Positions 1-11,859 are shown, counted from the first letter of the stretch. The stretch: DNA of 64,000 bases from Sciurus carolinensis (GCF_902686445.1 NC_062226.1:11008001-11072000); one strand, 5' to 3'. The notes: generated by a model not told the origin, from the sequence alone. Numbers and translations: made by a program.

Positions 1-435
1 TTCTTTTTTTTAATTACTAGTGATATTCAATTTTATTTCATGTTAATCTGGCAGGCACTTGTTTTTCTGTTATGAACCCCACCCTTTGTCCATTTATCTC
101 TGGGTGCTCGGTGTTTTTTATATTTTGTTTTGTTTTGTCTTTTAGTGTTTTTCACCCTTACCTACATAAGTTTTTCATATATATTCAGCATTAACCTTTT
201 TATAAATTTATAGAAAATACATTTTTTCCTAGCCTGGGACATGTGTTCCTCAGATGAACCCAGAGGTACAGAGTACACGGCCCACACGTGCCTATCACAG
301 CTTCAACCTTCTCCGTCTCCTCATGTTTTTTCCCACTCTCCCCACTTCCTTTATATGGAATATGTTCAGGCAAAACCAGGTATTTCATTTTACTCTTAAG
401 TTATATTAGTAAGCATCTCTAAAAAGTAAAATTTT
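1..435. other. A/T-rich intronic stretch, unassigned
   Basis: T-rich sequence with ttttgttttgttttg runs near 125-140. It may be the start of the L1 fragment that follows, but I could not align it to a family. No gene is seen. Confidence 0.3.
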
Positions 436-439
436 GATA

Positions 440-1135
440 CTTTTTTTCCTTTCCTTCACCTTTTTTTAAATTCAAATCTATAGGAAAATAGAATAGTACA
501 ATGCATAGCCACTGCCTTTACCCAAGTTCATCCATAATTATTGTTTTACACACTCACAGTATTTTTCTAAGTATGCATACTGTACCTTTTTTTTATTTTG
601 TTTTTTTTTTAAATATATTTTGCTAATTCAGTTGAAAGGTTGCAAATATCATGACTCTTCGCTCCTAAATATTTCAGCTTATATCTCCAAAGAATCAGGA
701 CACTATAATAATAATCACAAAACTATTATTCTTTCAGGAAATTTGACATCAATACAATGTTAGCTAATGTCAGTAATCTTCTGTCTACATTCAGTTCTCC
801 CCGTTGACTCCAAAGTATCTTTTAAAACAATCTTTCTTTTTTAAAAACATATATCTGGGCTCAAATCAAGGATCACTAGTGTATATCTCTTTTTTCTTTT
901 ACTCTAAAACAATCCCTCTTGCCTTTTGTTTCATTTTGTCTTGGTCTTTCGTGACATTGACAATTTCGGAGAGTCCAGGCAAGCTGTCTTATAGAATACC
1001 CCACAATGTGGATTTCTGACTGCTAACTCATGGCTAGTCTAAGTAAGAACATGCTTCATGTTCATCTTGTACATTTCCTGTCCCAGATCTTGAGTCAGCC
1101 TTTTCTTTAAAGAGACCCAGTTCCTTTTAGTGGGG
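440..1135 (-). repeat. L1M-type LINE fragment (3' region, antisense)
   Basis: The text around 655-760 (atcatgactcttcgctcct and similar) and around 930-1020 (cgtgacattgacaatttcgg, then a 'gtcttatagaataccccaca' block) follows the 3' untranslated region of old L1M/L1ME elements read on the opposite strand. It is heavily diverged and has no coding capacity. Confidence 0.6.
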
Positions 1136-1139
1136 AATG

Positions 1140-2285
1140 ATATTTAGAAACCAGGATCCGGGCACCAAGTGTGTTCACTGCTGCTTCAATTGCTGGAACC
1201 AAGCCTTTCAGTGGATAGAGCCAGGGGATAGTACAGGCAAATCCAGAACCAAATGGCTTCTAATGTCCCTATTTCTGTACATTCATGTATTGAAAGCCTT
1301 GGATTCACACGGATGACTCCAGTTCCAATTCAACATAAAAATCATTCCAGTTTCTTCCCTTTTCACATTTGTGACTACATTCTACAAAGGTGAAAAACAT
1401 TGCCCTGTTTCCTGAGCATATTCTTATTTGTATGGAACCACTCTTCTGTCACCACCCCTGCCTTCTTACCCTCCTTGAACTCTAGGGCTGAACCTTCACT
1501 GTCTACCCATCACACAAGTTGGAGCCATCCTTCATGCTGGACACCCCACTGCCAGACCACTGCTGCTACCTCCCTTCCCATGTGGAGTCCTCCTGATCCC
1601 ACCTGAGTTCTGACATTCCATGCCAGCTGCTACCCCACTGTCCCACAAACACAACCTAATTTCCCTCGGGCTCTGACACCCTGAGCAGGCTGCTCCTCAG
1701 CTCAGACTCTGTTCTCAACCTGCCATCCCTTCCGCATGGATGCCTTCTGTGCCCCATTTGTGATAACTGTACTGGGACCAGAACCCAAACTCCTTGATCC
1801 TCATTCCAGCCTCACCCTAGTTCCTCACCTTAGGCTCTGACACCCCATGCTGCGTGGGGGTTTCACAGGCAGACAGACACTCACACACATACACGCATAC
1901 ACACTAGAAACCTACCTTGCTCAACCTTTCTGATGATTATTGGACTGGGGAGAGGGGATTCTACTTTTTAGTGAAAATGCTTTCCTTTTGTTCTAATCTG
2001 GGGACCCACACCTTTCATAAAATTAAGTCTTTGAGGATAGATGCTGGCTATAGTGAAGAGGGGAGGGAGGATCTGGATTGTTATCTAAGCTGTATCTCAA
2101 GCAGACATCATCATGAGAAGTTCAGGAAATGATCAACAAAGGTATGTCACTGTTATGTATAGTCATTTACTTTCCAGTCAACCCAGATGCATTGTCCTAT
2201 CCATCCTGTTCATGAGGCAGCCAGCTTATTTCTTCCTGCCAGTGGACAAAGGCAAGGCTTGGTGTGTTGACTCTGGAGCTATATG
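1140..2285. other. Intronic sequence without recognised features
   Basis: C/T-rich sequence at 1430-1860 followed by a small CA/TA-rich microsatellite near 1877-1905. ORFs of 60-70 codons are present but look like chance. I see no gene here. Confidence 0.4.
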
Positions 2286-2289
2286 GGGG

Positions 2290-2430
2290 CAGCATTAACC
2301 CAAAGCAATATTTCCAGTTCCCTGTGTAACCAGGAAGCACATTGCCTAACCCTTTTGGACCTAAGTTTCTTAAACAGTAAAAGAGATGGACTGGATGATA
2401 CCCAGAGATTCTTCCACGCTAGCATCCTCA
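2290..2430 (+). repeat. MIR SINE fragment
   Basis: The order 'cctaacccttttggaccta', 'agtttcttaaacagtaaaa', 'gagatggactggatgatacc' matches the MIR core and its 3' flank in sense orientation. Confidence 0.5.
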
Positions 2431-2984
2431 GACCTGGTCCTTAGCTAGCCTTCTTAGCAACCATCTGGCGGAGGTGAGGATCTTGCCTGAGAAAATCACA
2501 GTGTAGCATGTAAGTGTTGTGGAAAATCTTCCAGTTGCCTCAATTATGTTGAATCTTACCTGTCCACTGAGACTCACTCTAAAAAAAAACATGAAACTTC
2601 CAATAACATGTAAGCAATGTGCAGAGAGAACTTAGAAATGGACCTTTTGCCACAGACAGTTGATGGCTTCCAACCTAATCTCTGACTCTGAAGCCTGCGA
2701 AGTCTCAGCTCCTTCTTTGTGCCAGGATGACTCTTACTGGGCTAAATAAGGAGGACTGGGAATCGGAGTTGACTGAAAAGCTTGCCCTGACCTCTTAGTC
2801 CCAGAGCTCAGGTCAGGGCCCACCCCAAAGAGTGTCAGGGCCTCAAACTGACATCCCATGACTGGGATGATCCAAGTTCCTGTAGCCCATTCAGAGAGGC
2901 ACTACAGTTTTGTAGTCATTCTCTAGTTTCTAGAATAACAGAAGTGTTTTAAAATATGGCAGCTTCAGAGTTACCAACATTGCA

Positions 2985-3145
2985 CAATTGTGATGCAAAT
3001 ACTTTCAGACACCTGCACATCCCACTTAATTTAATCCTCATAGCAACCCCAAAGGCATGGATTATTATCCCCATTTTCCAGTTTAGGAAACTCAGAATTT
3101 GGGTGAGATCACATACCCATGAATAACAGAGCTAGCGTTTGAGCC
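2985..3145 (-). repeat. MIR SINE, antisense
   Basis: Contains 'ttaatcctcatagcaaccc', 'attatccccattttccag' and 'aggaaactcagaatttggg', the usual reverse-complement MIR order, ending in 'aacagagctagcgtttgagc'. Confidence 0.7.
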
Positions 3146-3339
3146 TGTGTCTGCCAACTCCAAATCCGCTCCTGCTTCCACTGTTCCAATTACCTGCAGT
3201 TATTGACTGTTGCAGCAAACTTGTGTGCACCTTGTCAGGGGCTACCCCCACACATTCAGGAATCTTCCCGTTGCCTCAGTTTGGTAGGTGTCTGGCTTCT
3301 GCTTTGTTCAGGTCTGCGATGCTCCATCAATGCTGGCAG

Positions 3340-3900
3340 CTGGAATAGCCAGTGGGCCCATGCAGCGAGGAAGGAGCACTGAAAAAAGATGCGAAGGAAC
3401 TCTAGTCCCCACGATGCCGAGAAGGACACTCACCTTTCCTCATTTGAATCTATAAGTCCTAGTCCCAGGATGCTGTTCTTGCCCGAGATCTGCGTCTGTA
3501 GCGGCCTCTGAGCTTTCAAGTGAAGTGAACCAAGTGCCGGCCCATTCACTCGCACCCCACTCCCGTGGCCAGGGGCCACGCTCCCCCTCGAAGCCAGCAC
3601 AAGGCGAGGTCCTCATGGGGCCTGGCCCTCTGCGTTCACGGAAGAAAAATGAAAGTTGCTTTATTCCGCGGCCTCTTCATGTCTCCCATTATGAGGAGCG
3701 GGCTCCACAGTGAGGAGCCGGGGCTGTGATATTTCTGCTTCAGCATGAGAGATTCATATGCTTGACTAATCAATTCTTTGGCACTGACTTCCTGGCCTGC
3801 ATTTTGTTCTCTTGCTTTTGATCGTCTGTTTGCCTTTTTGCCATTCTGCTGGTTCTTGTTTGGAGCTTTTATTTTCCAGGAACACTTTGACCTACTCGAT
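3340..3900. promoter_or_regulatory. Candidate conserved regulatory patch with scattered CpG
   Basis: No interspersed repeat is visible. The stretch keeps CpG dinucleotides that are rare in the surrounding intron (for example agcggcctc, gtgccggccc, ttccgcggcc) and then runs into an A/T-rich part with gactaatcaattc at about 3763-3776. Retained CpG plus absence of repeats suggests selection, as in a developmental enhancer. It could equally be neutral unique sequence; no conservation data are available here. Confidence 0.3.
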
Positions 3901-4254
3901 CCACTATATTCTTCTCCCTCTCTCCCTTTGTCATTTTTCTCTCTGATTTTGGTTTCCCGCATGATTGACCGCACACAGCTTCCACATAAGCAAAGTGGAG
4001 ACCCCCAAGTCACGAGGCCTCGATAACTGCTGGGTTTTTCTTGGGGAGCCAAGAGCCACTGGACCACAGACAGTCCCTAGCCCCCGGCCAAGCAGGGCGG
4101 TAGCCCTTCTGTCTCTGTCACCCCCATTCTAGCCTCACCCTGCCACATGTGATAGCTGGTATCAGCTTTGCGCTCTCTGGTTCACAAAGCACTCTGCGAT
4201 GCTCACAGGAAAGTGTAAAGGAGGAGGTGCAAATACTTATATTGGTCACATTTT

Positions 4255-4640
4255 CAAATGAAGATCTTCCCCAGTGTTCAAAGCTCGAAAGTGGCTGAGC
4301 TGGGACAAGAACATAGGTCTGTCCGGAAGCAAGGCCCTGTTCTGCTGCTGCAGTTGTTAGCTGCCTGTTGACTCCATCCCCCTCCTGCAGCCTGTGCAGG
4401 GATGAGAAGGGATTCAGAACCAAGGGGCACAAGCTTCTCATCCCCCTGTAGTAGGCAGCCATGGTGCAGACGTGGCAGCAGCCTCTTCCTGAGCATTGAC
4501 TCTGTGCCGCGCATGGTGCTGAGCACATCACCTGCATTAGCCCTTTGATCCTTACAGTAACCTGGGCTCAGAAGAGCACAGTGTCTTTTGAGGGCCACCC
4601 TTCCCACACCAGAGATAGAACTGGGCCATGGTCTGACCAC
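4255..4640 (-). repeat. MIR SINE fragments, antisense
   Basis: 4275-4330 ends like an antisense MIR (gctgagctgggacaagaac). A second piece at 4485-4640 has 'tctgtgccgcgcatggtgct', 'atccttacagtaacctggg' and 'accagagatagaactgggcc'. Both are diverged. Confidence 0.45.
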
Positions 4641-5019
4641 CTGGGACATCTGGACTCTTAACTGAAGCATCCCCTTACACGGGGCTGTGAGAGCATAGCC
4701 GAGGGGTCCTACTCTGGGAAGACTTTTTAATCTCTCTTACACACTTCTGGGAGCTTCCTCCTTCTTAAATACCCCATTCACCTTTAAAATGCTCCTGTTA
4801 GCAGTAATCTTTTATTTTAGTGAAAAGCATTGCCTTTAAGCCCCGCTTCCTCCATGCTAGGGGGAAAAATAAAACAACTCAAGGCTACAACCCTTGTGCT
4901 TAGAAGCAGTCAATGGCATTAGCCAGGCTGTGAGTGGAAATGGGATTTCTGTCTTTCAGACTGTGGGTAGTGGTATGGTCTGGTGGAAGGATCCTTGGCA
5001 TGGAGTCCAAAAGTCAGGC

Positions 5020-5130
5020 CATATCTCTCAGTTGTACTGTGCGCTCTGATACAGGGGACATTCCTCCTCTGAACCTTCCCTTTATGACCTGTAGAATGGG
5101 AATAATAATCTCTACTCTGCCCATCTCGTG
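5020..5130 (+). repeat. MIR SINE fragment
   Basis: Sense MIR end: 'tgaaccttccctttatgacc', then 'tgtagaatgggaataataat'. Confidence 0.55.
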
Positions 5131-5142
5131 TGTGCTGTTCAC

Positions 5143-5164
5143 AAAAAAAAAAAAAAAAAAAAAA
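5143..5164 (+). repeat. A22 homopolymer
   Basis: Twenty-two consecutive A. No SINE body lies directly upstream, only the MIR fragment, so it is best treated as a mononucleotide repeat. Confidence 0.9.
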
Positions 5165-5384
5165 GACAGAAGTGTGTATAGGCATGCTAGGTAAAGTGGG
5201 AAGTACTCCACAGTGGTCTTCCTGCTGCGTTCTCTTGTGATTGGACACAGTTGAGCCTGTGTCCATTTGCACTCACGGTCTAATTATCCCATTTCTTATT
5301 TCCTTCTATCAGTTTAGCTTTATCTGCATATAATGTGTACAGAGATGTGATCAACAGATTCTCCCCACTGTCTGGGGCACCAGT

Positions 5385-6000
5385 CAGCTCCTGGATCTGG
5401 GGCAGATGCCAGGAGCACAAGGATCAATAAGGCATAGCTTCTGCCTCTGAGGAGCTCACAGTGCCACATGAGAGACAAACGGGGCACCAAGGGGTGAGGA
5501 GCTGAGTGCCCAGGGCCTGGGCAGTGTTGCTGGGGCTCAGGTGAGGCATGCAGAGGTAGGGACATTTCTCTGGACTTTGGGGCTGAGTCTCCGAAGAGTC
5601 AGCTTTGCTGGTTCAGGAGGAGAATGATAAGATGTGAGGAGGCAGAGATGGCTATAGACTCTTTGCAGGATTGTTCCTCTGGAAGGAGGTGGTGGCTTCT
5701 CGAAGTAAGGAGAAGATGAAATAATTGAAAATAACCCTGACTGCTTAATGCAACTGGTAACTGAAAGAGATTTCCTTGGCCAAGGACAGGCACATGCAGG
5801 CCAAATGAAGGGAAAGCAGTGGGCTGGAAATTGGAGTATGAGGTTGGAGGGGTATGCACATGGTGCCCCCAGTGTGCAGTTGATATGGCAGGACTTGAAT
5901 TTGGGAGGAAAACCTGGCTGCCTCTGCAGGGTTGGGAGATGCCTATCTCTTGTGGTCTCACCTAGACTTGGAGAGACTTATTGGTGCCAATAAGAGTAGT
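5385..6000 (+). repeat. Ancient interspersed repeat, unnamed family (copy 1)
   Basis: The order 'aggagcacaaggatcaataa', 'tgaggagctcacagtgccac' recurs elsewhere in the window (10215, 13905, 18220, 31680, 49310, 50885). It is a known style of old mammalian repeat, but I do not assign the family name. The 3' part is too diverged to delimit. Confidence 0.4.
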
Positions 6001-6099
6001 GAAGGGCCAGCGTGGGCCTGTTCCCTGGGGGTGTGCCATTCATCAGCAGCTCAGAGAGGAGGGTAGAAAACCAGACCACGAAGGAGGAAGGGGCAGGAG

Positions 6100-6410
6100 C
6101 TGAGCACTCCCCGCATCCTGCACCTCCCACATGGGAGACACTGTGCTGCTGGACCCTGATCCTCCCAGCATCCCTGACCAGGATTTTTTAAAAAATTTTT
6201 AGATGTAGATGGACACAACACCTTTATTTATTCATTTTTTGGGGTACTAAAACTCTAACCCAGTGTCCCACATGTTCAAGGCAAGCGCTCTACCACTGAG
6301 CCACATGACCAGGACTTTTGTCCGTGCTTTACAGAGGAGGAACCTGAGGTTCAGGCAGATTTAGTGAGCTAGCCAGTGGCAAGTTAGAAGACAGACTCAT
6401 CTGACTGCAC
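6100..6410 (-). repeat. MIR SINE, antisense, split by an ID SINE
   Basis: The left half ends in 'catccctgaccaggattttt' and the right half resumes with 'tgctttacagaggaggaacc' and 'gctagccagtggcaagttag'. The MIR was interrupted at 6188 by the younger ID element. Confidence 0.55.
6188..6305 (-). mobile_element. ID SINE (tRNA-Ala-derived, squirrel type), antisense
   Basis: Read on the minus strand it begins with tggctcagtggtagagcgc, has a diverged B-box region and ends in a long tail with tgtgtccatctacatct. It is flanked by near-perfect 13-bp direct repeats, tgaccaggatttt (6175-6187) and tgaccaggacttt (6306-6318), the expected mark of L1-driven retroposition. A stretch of T-rich sequence lies inside the tail. 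Confidence 0.85.
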
Positions 6411-6880
6411 ATCTCGTGTGCTGTCCAGGACAGCAGAGTGTCACCTCTCGGGTGTTTCTGTTGGTGAACCTCTTCTACGCAGTCATGCCTCCTCACGTTT
6501 GCCTCACTGTCTGCCAGAACTGGTCAATTCAGGCATGTTCCCTGTCCATTGGGCCTCTTGATTTTGTGATCCCCCGCATGTGTGGTCGTGGGTTTGAGTG
6601 TGAGGCTTCTCAGGGGAGCCACCCCGGCTTAGCCCTGAGGCAGGACCCTTCGTACCCTTTCAGGCAGATGCAGAAGGGTGGATTCTTCCCTCTTCTTCAC
6701 TCCATTTCATGTTCCATTCCTTCACTGTGTCTTTTGGAGACTGATGGTACCTTGTGATGTAAACGTGCACTTTGTGAATCATAATTTTACTTTGTATTTG
6801 AATAAACTGTACACACAGAGTATGAGATGTTTGAAGGACACAGGGGTACTCTGCTCTGAATTCTTCTGACTTGAGTGGTT
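6411..6880 (+). other. Unique intronic stretch resembling a 3' untranslated region
   Basis: No repeat is seen. The end has tttgtgaatc, tttgtatttg and an AATAAA hexamer at 6801-6806, followed by gtacacac. The open frame at 6416-6757 (113 codons) carries no recognisable domain. It could be an old retrocopy of an mRNA end or an unused terminal exon; most likely it is unconstrained intron. Confidence 0.2.
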
Positions 6881-8255
6881 TTTTTTTCAAGTTTGAAAAA
6901 TGTGTTAGGAAGAAGACAACATTATGATAATTGGAAGTTCAGTATATCCATCTTTTTCCTCTATTCTTTTATACTTTTTTAGATACAGTTAACACTTCAC
7001 ACTTCACCTGGTCCTTCCTCAGTTACCTTTGACGCTTCTTTGGTATTTGGATGTCCGTGCCACCTTCACTTTGAATTCTGTGGTTAAGAGAATCAATAGC
7101 TTTTAAAACAAGCATTTTTCCTCACTGGAGATGCACAATTAGCGAATTATCTATATGTGGATGTCCACTTGTCTTTTTTCATTTGCAAAAGATCATGGCA
7201 CAATTATTTGAAAATTGTAAAGACCATCAAATCAAAACACCTGCTGTGAAATTGTGGGAGCAGCTCATTTTATTACAGTTTCCAGAACAGAGCATTTCAC
7301 AGAAGACGGGAAAACTTAGGGAGAACTTCATGGGTGTTGTCTTGGAATTTACGAACCATGAATAATGCATTTAATTTAAAATGGCTGTATTTTTCGTAAG
7401 CATGTGTGAATGTAAATTTTAAAGATGTATTGGAATTTGACTCTCCTATCAAGAGTAGACAATATCATACCACTGTTACCACCAAAAATGAAAGTTTAAA
7501 AAAAAAAAATTGCCTTTTGCCAAAACTTAACATTGGCCCTGGACTTGCCGAGTGTCGCTGAAGAAGTTTCCTTGATTAGCTCCATCTCCCTTTGCCTACA
7601 TGATTTGAGAGCTGTCACATAATGTCATCATTAACCCATTGCCGATGTGCTTGAAAAAGAATCCTGAAACTTTAGATGGATTTTGATGCTAGAACTTGAA
7701 AAGATAAAAGGAAAGTTGTTTTCAGAGCGAATACATTTTAAGAGGAACTGAATAAAGCCAAATGAAGTTTCACAGTAGCAATGGAAACTGTTTTTTGACT
7801 CTCTGAACACTAGTTATTTTAAGACAAAAAATAACTTTTCTATATTAATATTTTCTGCTTTAATTCATTTGGGAAGAAGTGGAAATCTCACATAACCAAC
7901 TTGAATGGCTTTCAGCCTAGAGCTTTGCACATAAATGCATAGGGAATGAGTTAATATACTTAATTGTGACTATTGTTATCCTTGGTGAGAGTAAAGATGC
8001 AGATTTTTCAATTTTGAATCATTTATCAAATAACTTGTGCCATCTTTCTGTGTGTGGATAAGATCTGTTTCGAATTCCCTCTTGACAGAGGTTCTGGGTC
8101 TCTTAAGAGAAAACAGTAGTGGGCACAGACTTGCTCCTGTCAGCCTGGTCATTTGTATGAAAATACTGTGTGTTTCTTCTTTAAAGAACACATAGAAATT
8201 TTAAGCCATCTGAGTTCTGAAGTTGGAATATGAGTTTATTCTGTTTGCACTAAAA
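6881..8255. other. A/T-rich intronic sequence; possible conserved part at 7540-7960
   Basis: There is no clear repeat. The part from 7540 to 7960 has a few CpG (gccgagtgtcgctg, attgccgatgtgc, cagagcgaatac) in A/T-rich context with tgtcatcattaaccc, which is the look of a conserved noncoding element. No gene is seen. Confidence 0.3.
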
Positions 8256-8261
8256 GAAGCC

Positions 8262-8412
8262 TCAACCTAAAACAACCCTGGGTTCAAATCCTCCCGCTGA
8301 AACTTTCTGCTGTGACCCCAAGCAAGGAACCTACCCACTGGGGCCAGTTTGTTCATTTATGAAATGGACTTAATTACCTGAGTTGTCATTATGAGGATAA
8401 ATAGGGAAATAT
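8262..8412 (+). repeat. MIR SINE
   Basis: Contains 'ccctgggttcaaatcctccc', 'tgtgaccccaagcaaggaac', 'tttatgaaatggact' and 'tatgaggataaatag', in consensus order and sense orientation. Confidence 0.75.
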
Positions 8413-8449
8413 GTCTTAAAATTTATAACAACAGCAATTCTTAAATAAA

Positions 8450-8610
8450 TAGCGCTTGCTTTATGTACCTTACACATGTTCCTCATTTAATCCTCACAGC
8501 AGTCCTGTGAAGTTCGTTTTTCCAGTTGTACAGATGAAACAAATAAAGCACAGAAAGATTCAGTGACTTGCCCAAGATCACACAGCTGAGAAATGTTAGG
8601 ATCAGAATTC
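8450..8610 (-). repeat. MIR SINE, antisense
   Basis: Well preserved: 'tttaatcctcacagcagtcc', 'cagttgtacagatgaaac' and 'gacttgcccaagatcacac'. It sits tail to tail with the sense MIR just upstream. Confidence 0.8.
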
Positions 8611-8859
8611 TAATGCAGAACATCTTATTCTTACTTACCACGCTGTTTTCTCCCAGAGGAGCTTGGTACGTGCTTGTTATATCTGGACCCTTTCAGCTCA
8701 GGTGCATGAAGGAGGAATGCTCCCTCATGCTCAGCAGTGACACTGCGAATGGCGTTCCTAGCCTGCTCTTCCTGATCACAGGGCACTTGTCTAAGAGGCC
8801 ACAATGCTGGATAGAAGAAACAGCATCTCAGACCCAAGGGCATCCGGGAGCATCATGTC

Positions 8860-9330
8860 ACTGGGGAATCTTTAAATATTCTATTTCTAAATTTCAAAGC
8901 TAGTTTGGGCTATATTTACAGCATTTAACATGTGAAAAATCGTTGGGAAAGCGGGCTTTTAAGTGGAACGGTTGTGTAATGGAATATTTCACGTTCCGGT
9001 TCAGCCATAAAGCTCAGGGCTGATAAACAAAGCATCTGAAGCCAAATGGCTCCTCATCTGACCCCAATTAAAATAAAGATTTCATTCCATTCTGTCCTGA
9101 CAGAGAGGAACATATTGTTGCCTTTAAGGGAGTTTGGTTTTTAGTTAATGAAAGAATTTTATTTCATTTTTCCCCCCAAATACAATATCTAATTAAATAA
9201 GATTCAATTTGTTCGGACTTCTGGTAGGGACGTGTTAACCATTTTAAAGCTGTGTTGCTTACATGCCTCAAGATGTGGAGGATATCTATGACTCCCACTC
9301 CACAATTCATTGTTTAAAGAAGAAATAAAC
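8860..9330. promoter_or_regulatory. Candidate conserved noncoding element
   Basis: A repeat-free A/T-rich stretch that still holds CpG (aaaatcgttgg, aaagcgggc, ggaacggttg, cacgttccgg) and clustered homeodomain-like cores (ccaattaaaa at 9064-9073, agttaatga, tctaattaaata at 9188-9199). Such composition is typical of developmental enhancers. This is inference from composition only. Confidence 0.35.
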
Positions 9331-9339
9331 CCAAGCACC

Positions 9340-9930
9340 TTAAAGACAAGCACTCTTCTCCAAGGTATATCAGTTTACACATCAGTTATAGCAACCTGTG
9401 TGTGTAAGTCGCATGGATTCTGTGTAAAATATCACATATTTACAGAAAGCCCTATTTCCTAGAAGCATTTGTACTCGTACATATTATAATTTACCAATCA
9501 CCATAGATCTGTCCATATAGAATCTATCACACAGAGAGTTGTAGCTGCTAAAATATGTTAGGTAACATAAGTTGGATATTGATGCCAAATTATCATGGAG
9601 TTCCTTTGGCGTTATCTTGAAACAATATGTGACTATAGAAAGACTTCATCATTTAGCATTAAGAGTGAACACCAGCCAGACTATTTTTTTGGGTGGGGGT
9701 CGGTTCTTGTGTCATGCTGTTGCCACTTTATTGTAGCCTTTGCGATATGTCCCACAGCTCATCATGACTGTCTGGTCCATAATTACCAAGCAGGACACTT
9801 TGGTGCCATTGTGGAGAAGTTCGCTTCAGCTCAGCTAGGCATGGGGAGGTGCGTGGATTGCGATCCCCAATAGGTCACTTCCAGGCCCCTGAGGAATTGC
9901 CCGGGTGGTCCACAGAGCTGTGGGGAAAGA
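9340..9930. other. Unique intronic sequence
   Basis: A/T-rich to 9680, then mixed. A 92-codon open frame at 9595-9873 has no recognisable domain. Nothing else is seen. Confidence 0.3.
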
Positions 9931-9934
9931 GGGC

Positions 9935-10075
9935 TAGCCTGGGCACCATGAGGACTGAGCCTGGGCAAACCCCTCCCTTCTCTGGACTTCAGTTTCATCA
10001 TCTTGAAAATCACAGAGCAGGGTCAGCAGGTCTCTGAGGGCCCCTTGGCTCTGCCGTTCTCAGATTCTGTATTCA
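9935..10075 (+). repeat. MIR SINE
   Basis: 'tgagcctgggcaaacccctc', 'ggacttcagtttcatcatct' and 'agcaggtctctgagg' follow the MIR consensus in sense orientation. Confidence 0.6.
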
Positions 10076-10214
10076 GTAGAGCAGAAAGTACATGATGTTC
10101 TTAAATCCTCTAAGAATTTATAGTCAGATGCTAAGGATTTATGTTCTGAAAAATAAAGAGTCTTTAAGTCTATAAAACCTAAGACATTTAAGCCATATTT
10201 TTAAAAAAATTCTG

Positions 10215-10700
10215 AATGGCTCCTTCTGACATTCAGTGAGCATTTATCGAGCGTTATCAAGCACCCACGCTGCGCAGGCTCAGTGCCTGGTGTGCAAAGA
10301 CAGATCACTTGCAGTCCTGCCTTTCAGGAGCTCACCTCCTGATGGGGGCAGAAAGCAAGCAGAGATGTCACCCTTTGCTAAAATGGATCCCCGCCACTGT
10401 GCTGTGGGGGTGGAGTAGGTGGGAGGAGGTGAGGGGCAGATGTCATGGGGGGATATTCTGAGCCTTGAAGGGTGAGTGCAGTTTCACCAGTTGGAGAAGG
10501 GGAACTTGTTCCAGGAAGAGACCCACAAGAATGAGGGGTGCAGCATACTGGGGCAAAGCAAAGAGTTCCACACCGTTAACACAAAAGGGGGTTGAGAAAG
10601 GGGCACAGGGGAAGGAAAGCTAGAGGGGAGGCTTGTGGAAAATCTAGATTCCTCAGAAGTTCTGTCTCAAGAAGGATGAGGCCAGTATGTTTCTGACTAG
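10215..10700 (+). repeat. Ancient interspersed repeat, unnamed family (copy 2)
   Basis: 'gtgagcatttatcgagcg', 'gcctttcaggagctcacctc', 'gagccttgaagggtgagtgc' and 'acttgttccaggaagagacc' occur in the same order as in the other copies of this family. Confidence 0.5.
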
Positions 10701-10792
10701 TAATAGGTCAAGAGGCTCTGGAACACACTTGACTAGTCCCCCCTTAGAAATGCACATGTACCATAAAGGCTGTGCTGTCCCTCCACAGTTGC

Positions 10793-11384
10793 CAGTAAGT
10801 CATGCACCGCTTGGCAGTGTTGCAATCAACGAGGGCTGTGTACATGACTGTGGGCCCGCGAGATGGTAATGGAGCTGAGAGATCTCTGTCGCCTGGTGCT
10901 GTGGCGATGCTGCAACACAGCTCACACATCTGTGGTGCTGCTCAAGTAAACAAACCCACTGTGCTGCCAGTTGTGTGGAAGTGTACGCACACAGTGATGG
11001 ACAACACACGTACTTGATAATAAGCAACAGTGCTACTGGCTTATGCGTTTACTATATTATATATTTTTTTAATTTATTAAATGTATTTAAAAAGTTTACT
11101 GTAAAATAGCATGATGTTAACACCAGCAGCAGCCTCAAACATCTCGTGTTTACATCTCTCAACTGCATTTTTTTCTCTTGGGCTTGATTTACTCTCATGT
11201 TCTGTGCCAGAGAATGCACGTGTGTATGTGTGTATATATGCATACACACAGGCCCACGAACACACACGCACACAGAGACCATATAGTCTAGGTTTGTGTA
11301 AGAACACTGTGATGTTGGCACAACCAAATCACCTGTCGACCCACTTCTCGGAATGTATGCCTATCATTAAGTGACACACGACTG
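10793..11384 (+). mobile_element. Tigger/pogo-like non-autonomous DNA transposon
   Basis: The left end cagtaagtcatgcaccgc and the right end, which read on the minus strand begins cagtcgtgtgtcactt, form diverged terminal inverted repeats of the CAGTCATGCRYCGC type. Internal landmarks are tgatggacaacacacgtac, then aataagcaacagtgctac, and a 'ctaggtttgtgtaagaacac' block near the right end. No transposase frame remains. The left-end region is A/T-rich in the middle (11040-11110). Subfamily name not assigned. Confidence 0.7.
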
Positions 11385-11392
11385 TACTAAAC

Positions 11393-11600
11393 TTGGTTTA
11401 ACTCAGTGTGTCTCAAACTGAATGAACATGGAACCCTGCTGAGGCTGAAGAACTACTGGAGATGGAGAGATCTACTGGAGAGCTATAATCAGTAGAAATA
11501 CAGGATTCCATCAGCATTTTAAAAGATTACCCTGGCCTGCCAGAGGGATTGGAGCTGGAGAAAATGGCAGGGGAAGACATCACCAGTATCAGAAGATAGA
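11393..11600 (+). repeat. Possible hAT/MER5-like DNA transposon remnant
   Basis: 'cagtgtgtctcaaactgaat' resembles the start of MER-type hAT elements. No matching inverted end was found, so the assignment is weak. Confidence 0.25.
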
Positions 11601-11859
11601 CATCTGCTTACACTTGGGATAATCCAAGGTCTATTTCAAGGAGAACTCCCTCTGAATAGAATGCACCTTCTCAGTGCCGATTGGTGAACTTTCAATGAGT
11701 CCTACAAGGTCAAGGTTGGCCAGATGCTGACTGTTAAAGTCACCTGTGTGGCACCCTTTCAAGAACTCATGCATAATTTGACCACTACAGAGTGGCTTGG
11801 TGTTAGGATGTTGGAGACACAAAATGAAGACTGATTGATGCTAAATATTTCCATGGTTC

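Noticed and set aside
3636..4067. 143-codon minus-strand ORF
   Set aside because: No domain; probably fortuitous. The region is more interesting as a possible regulatory patch.
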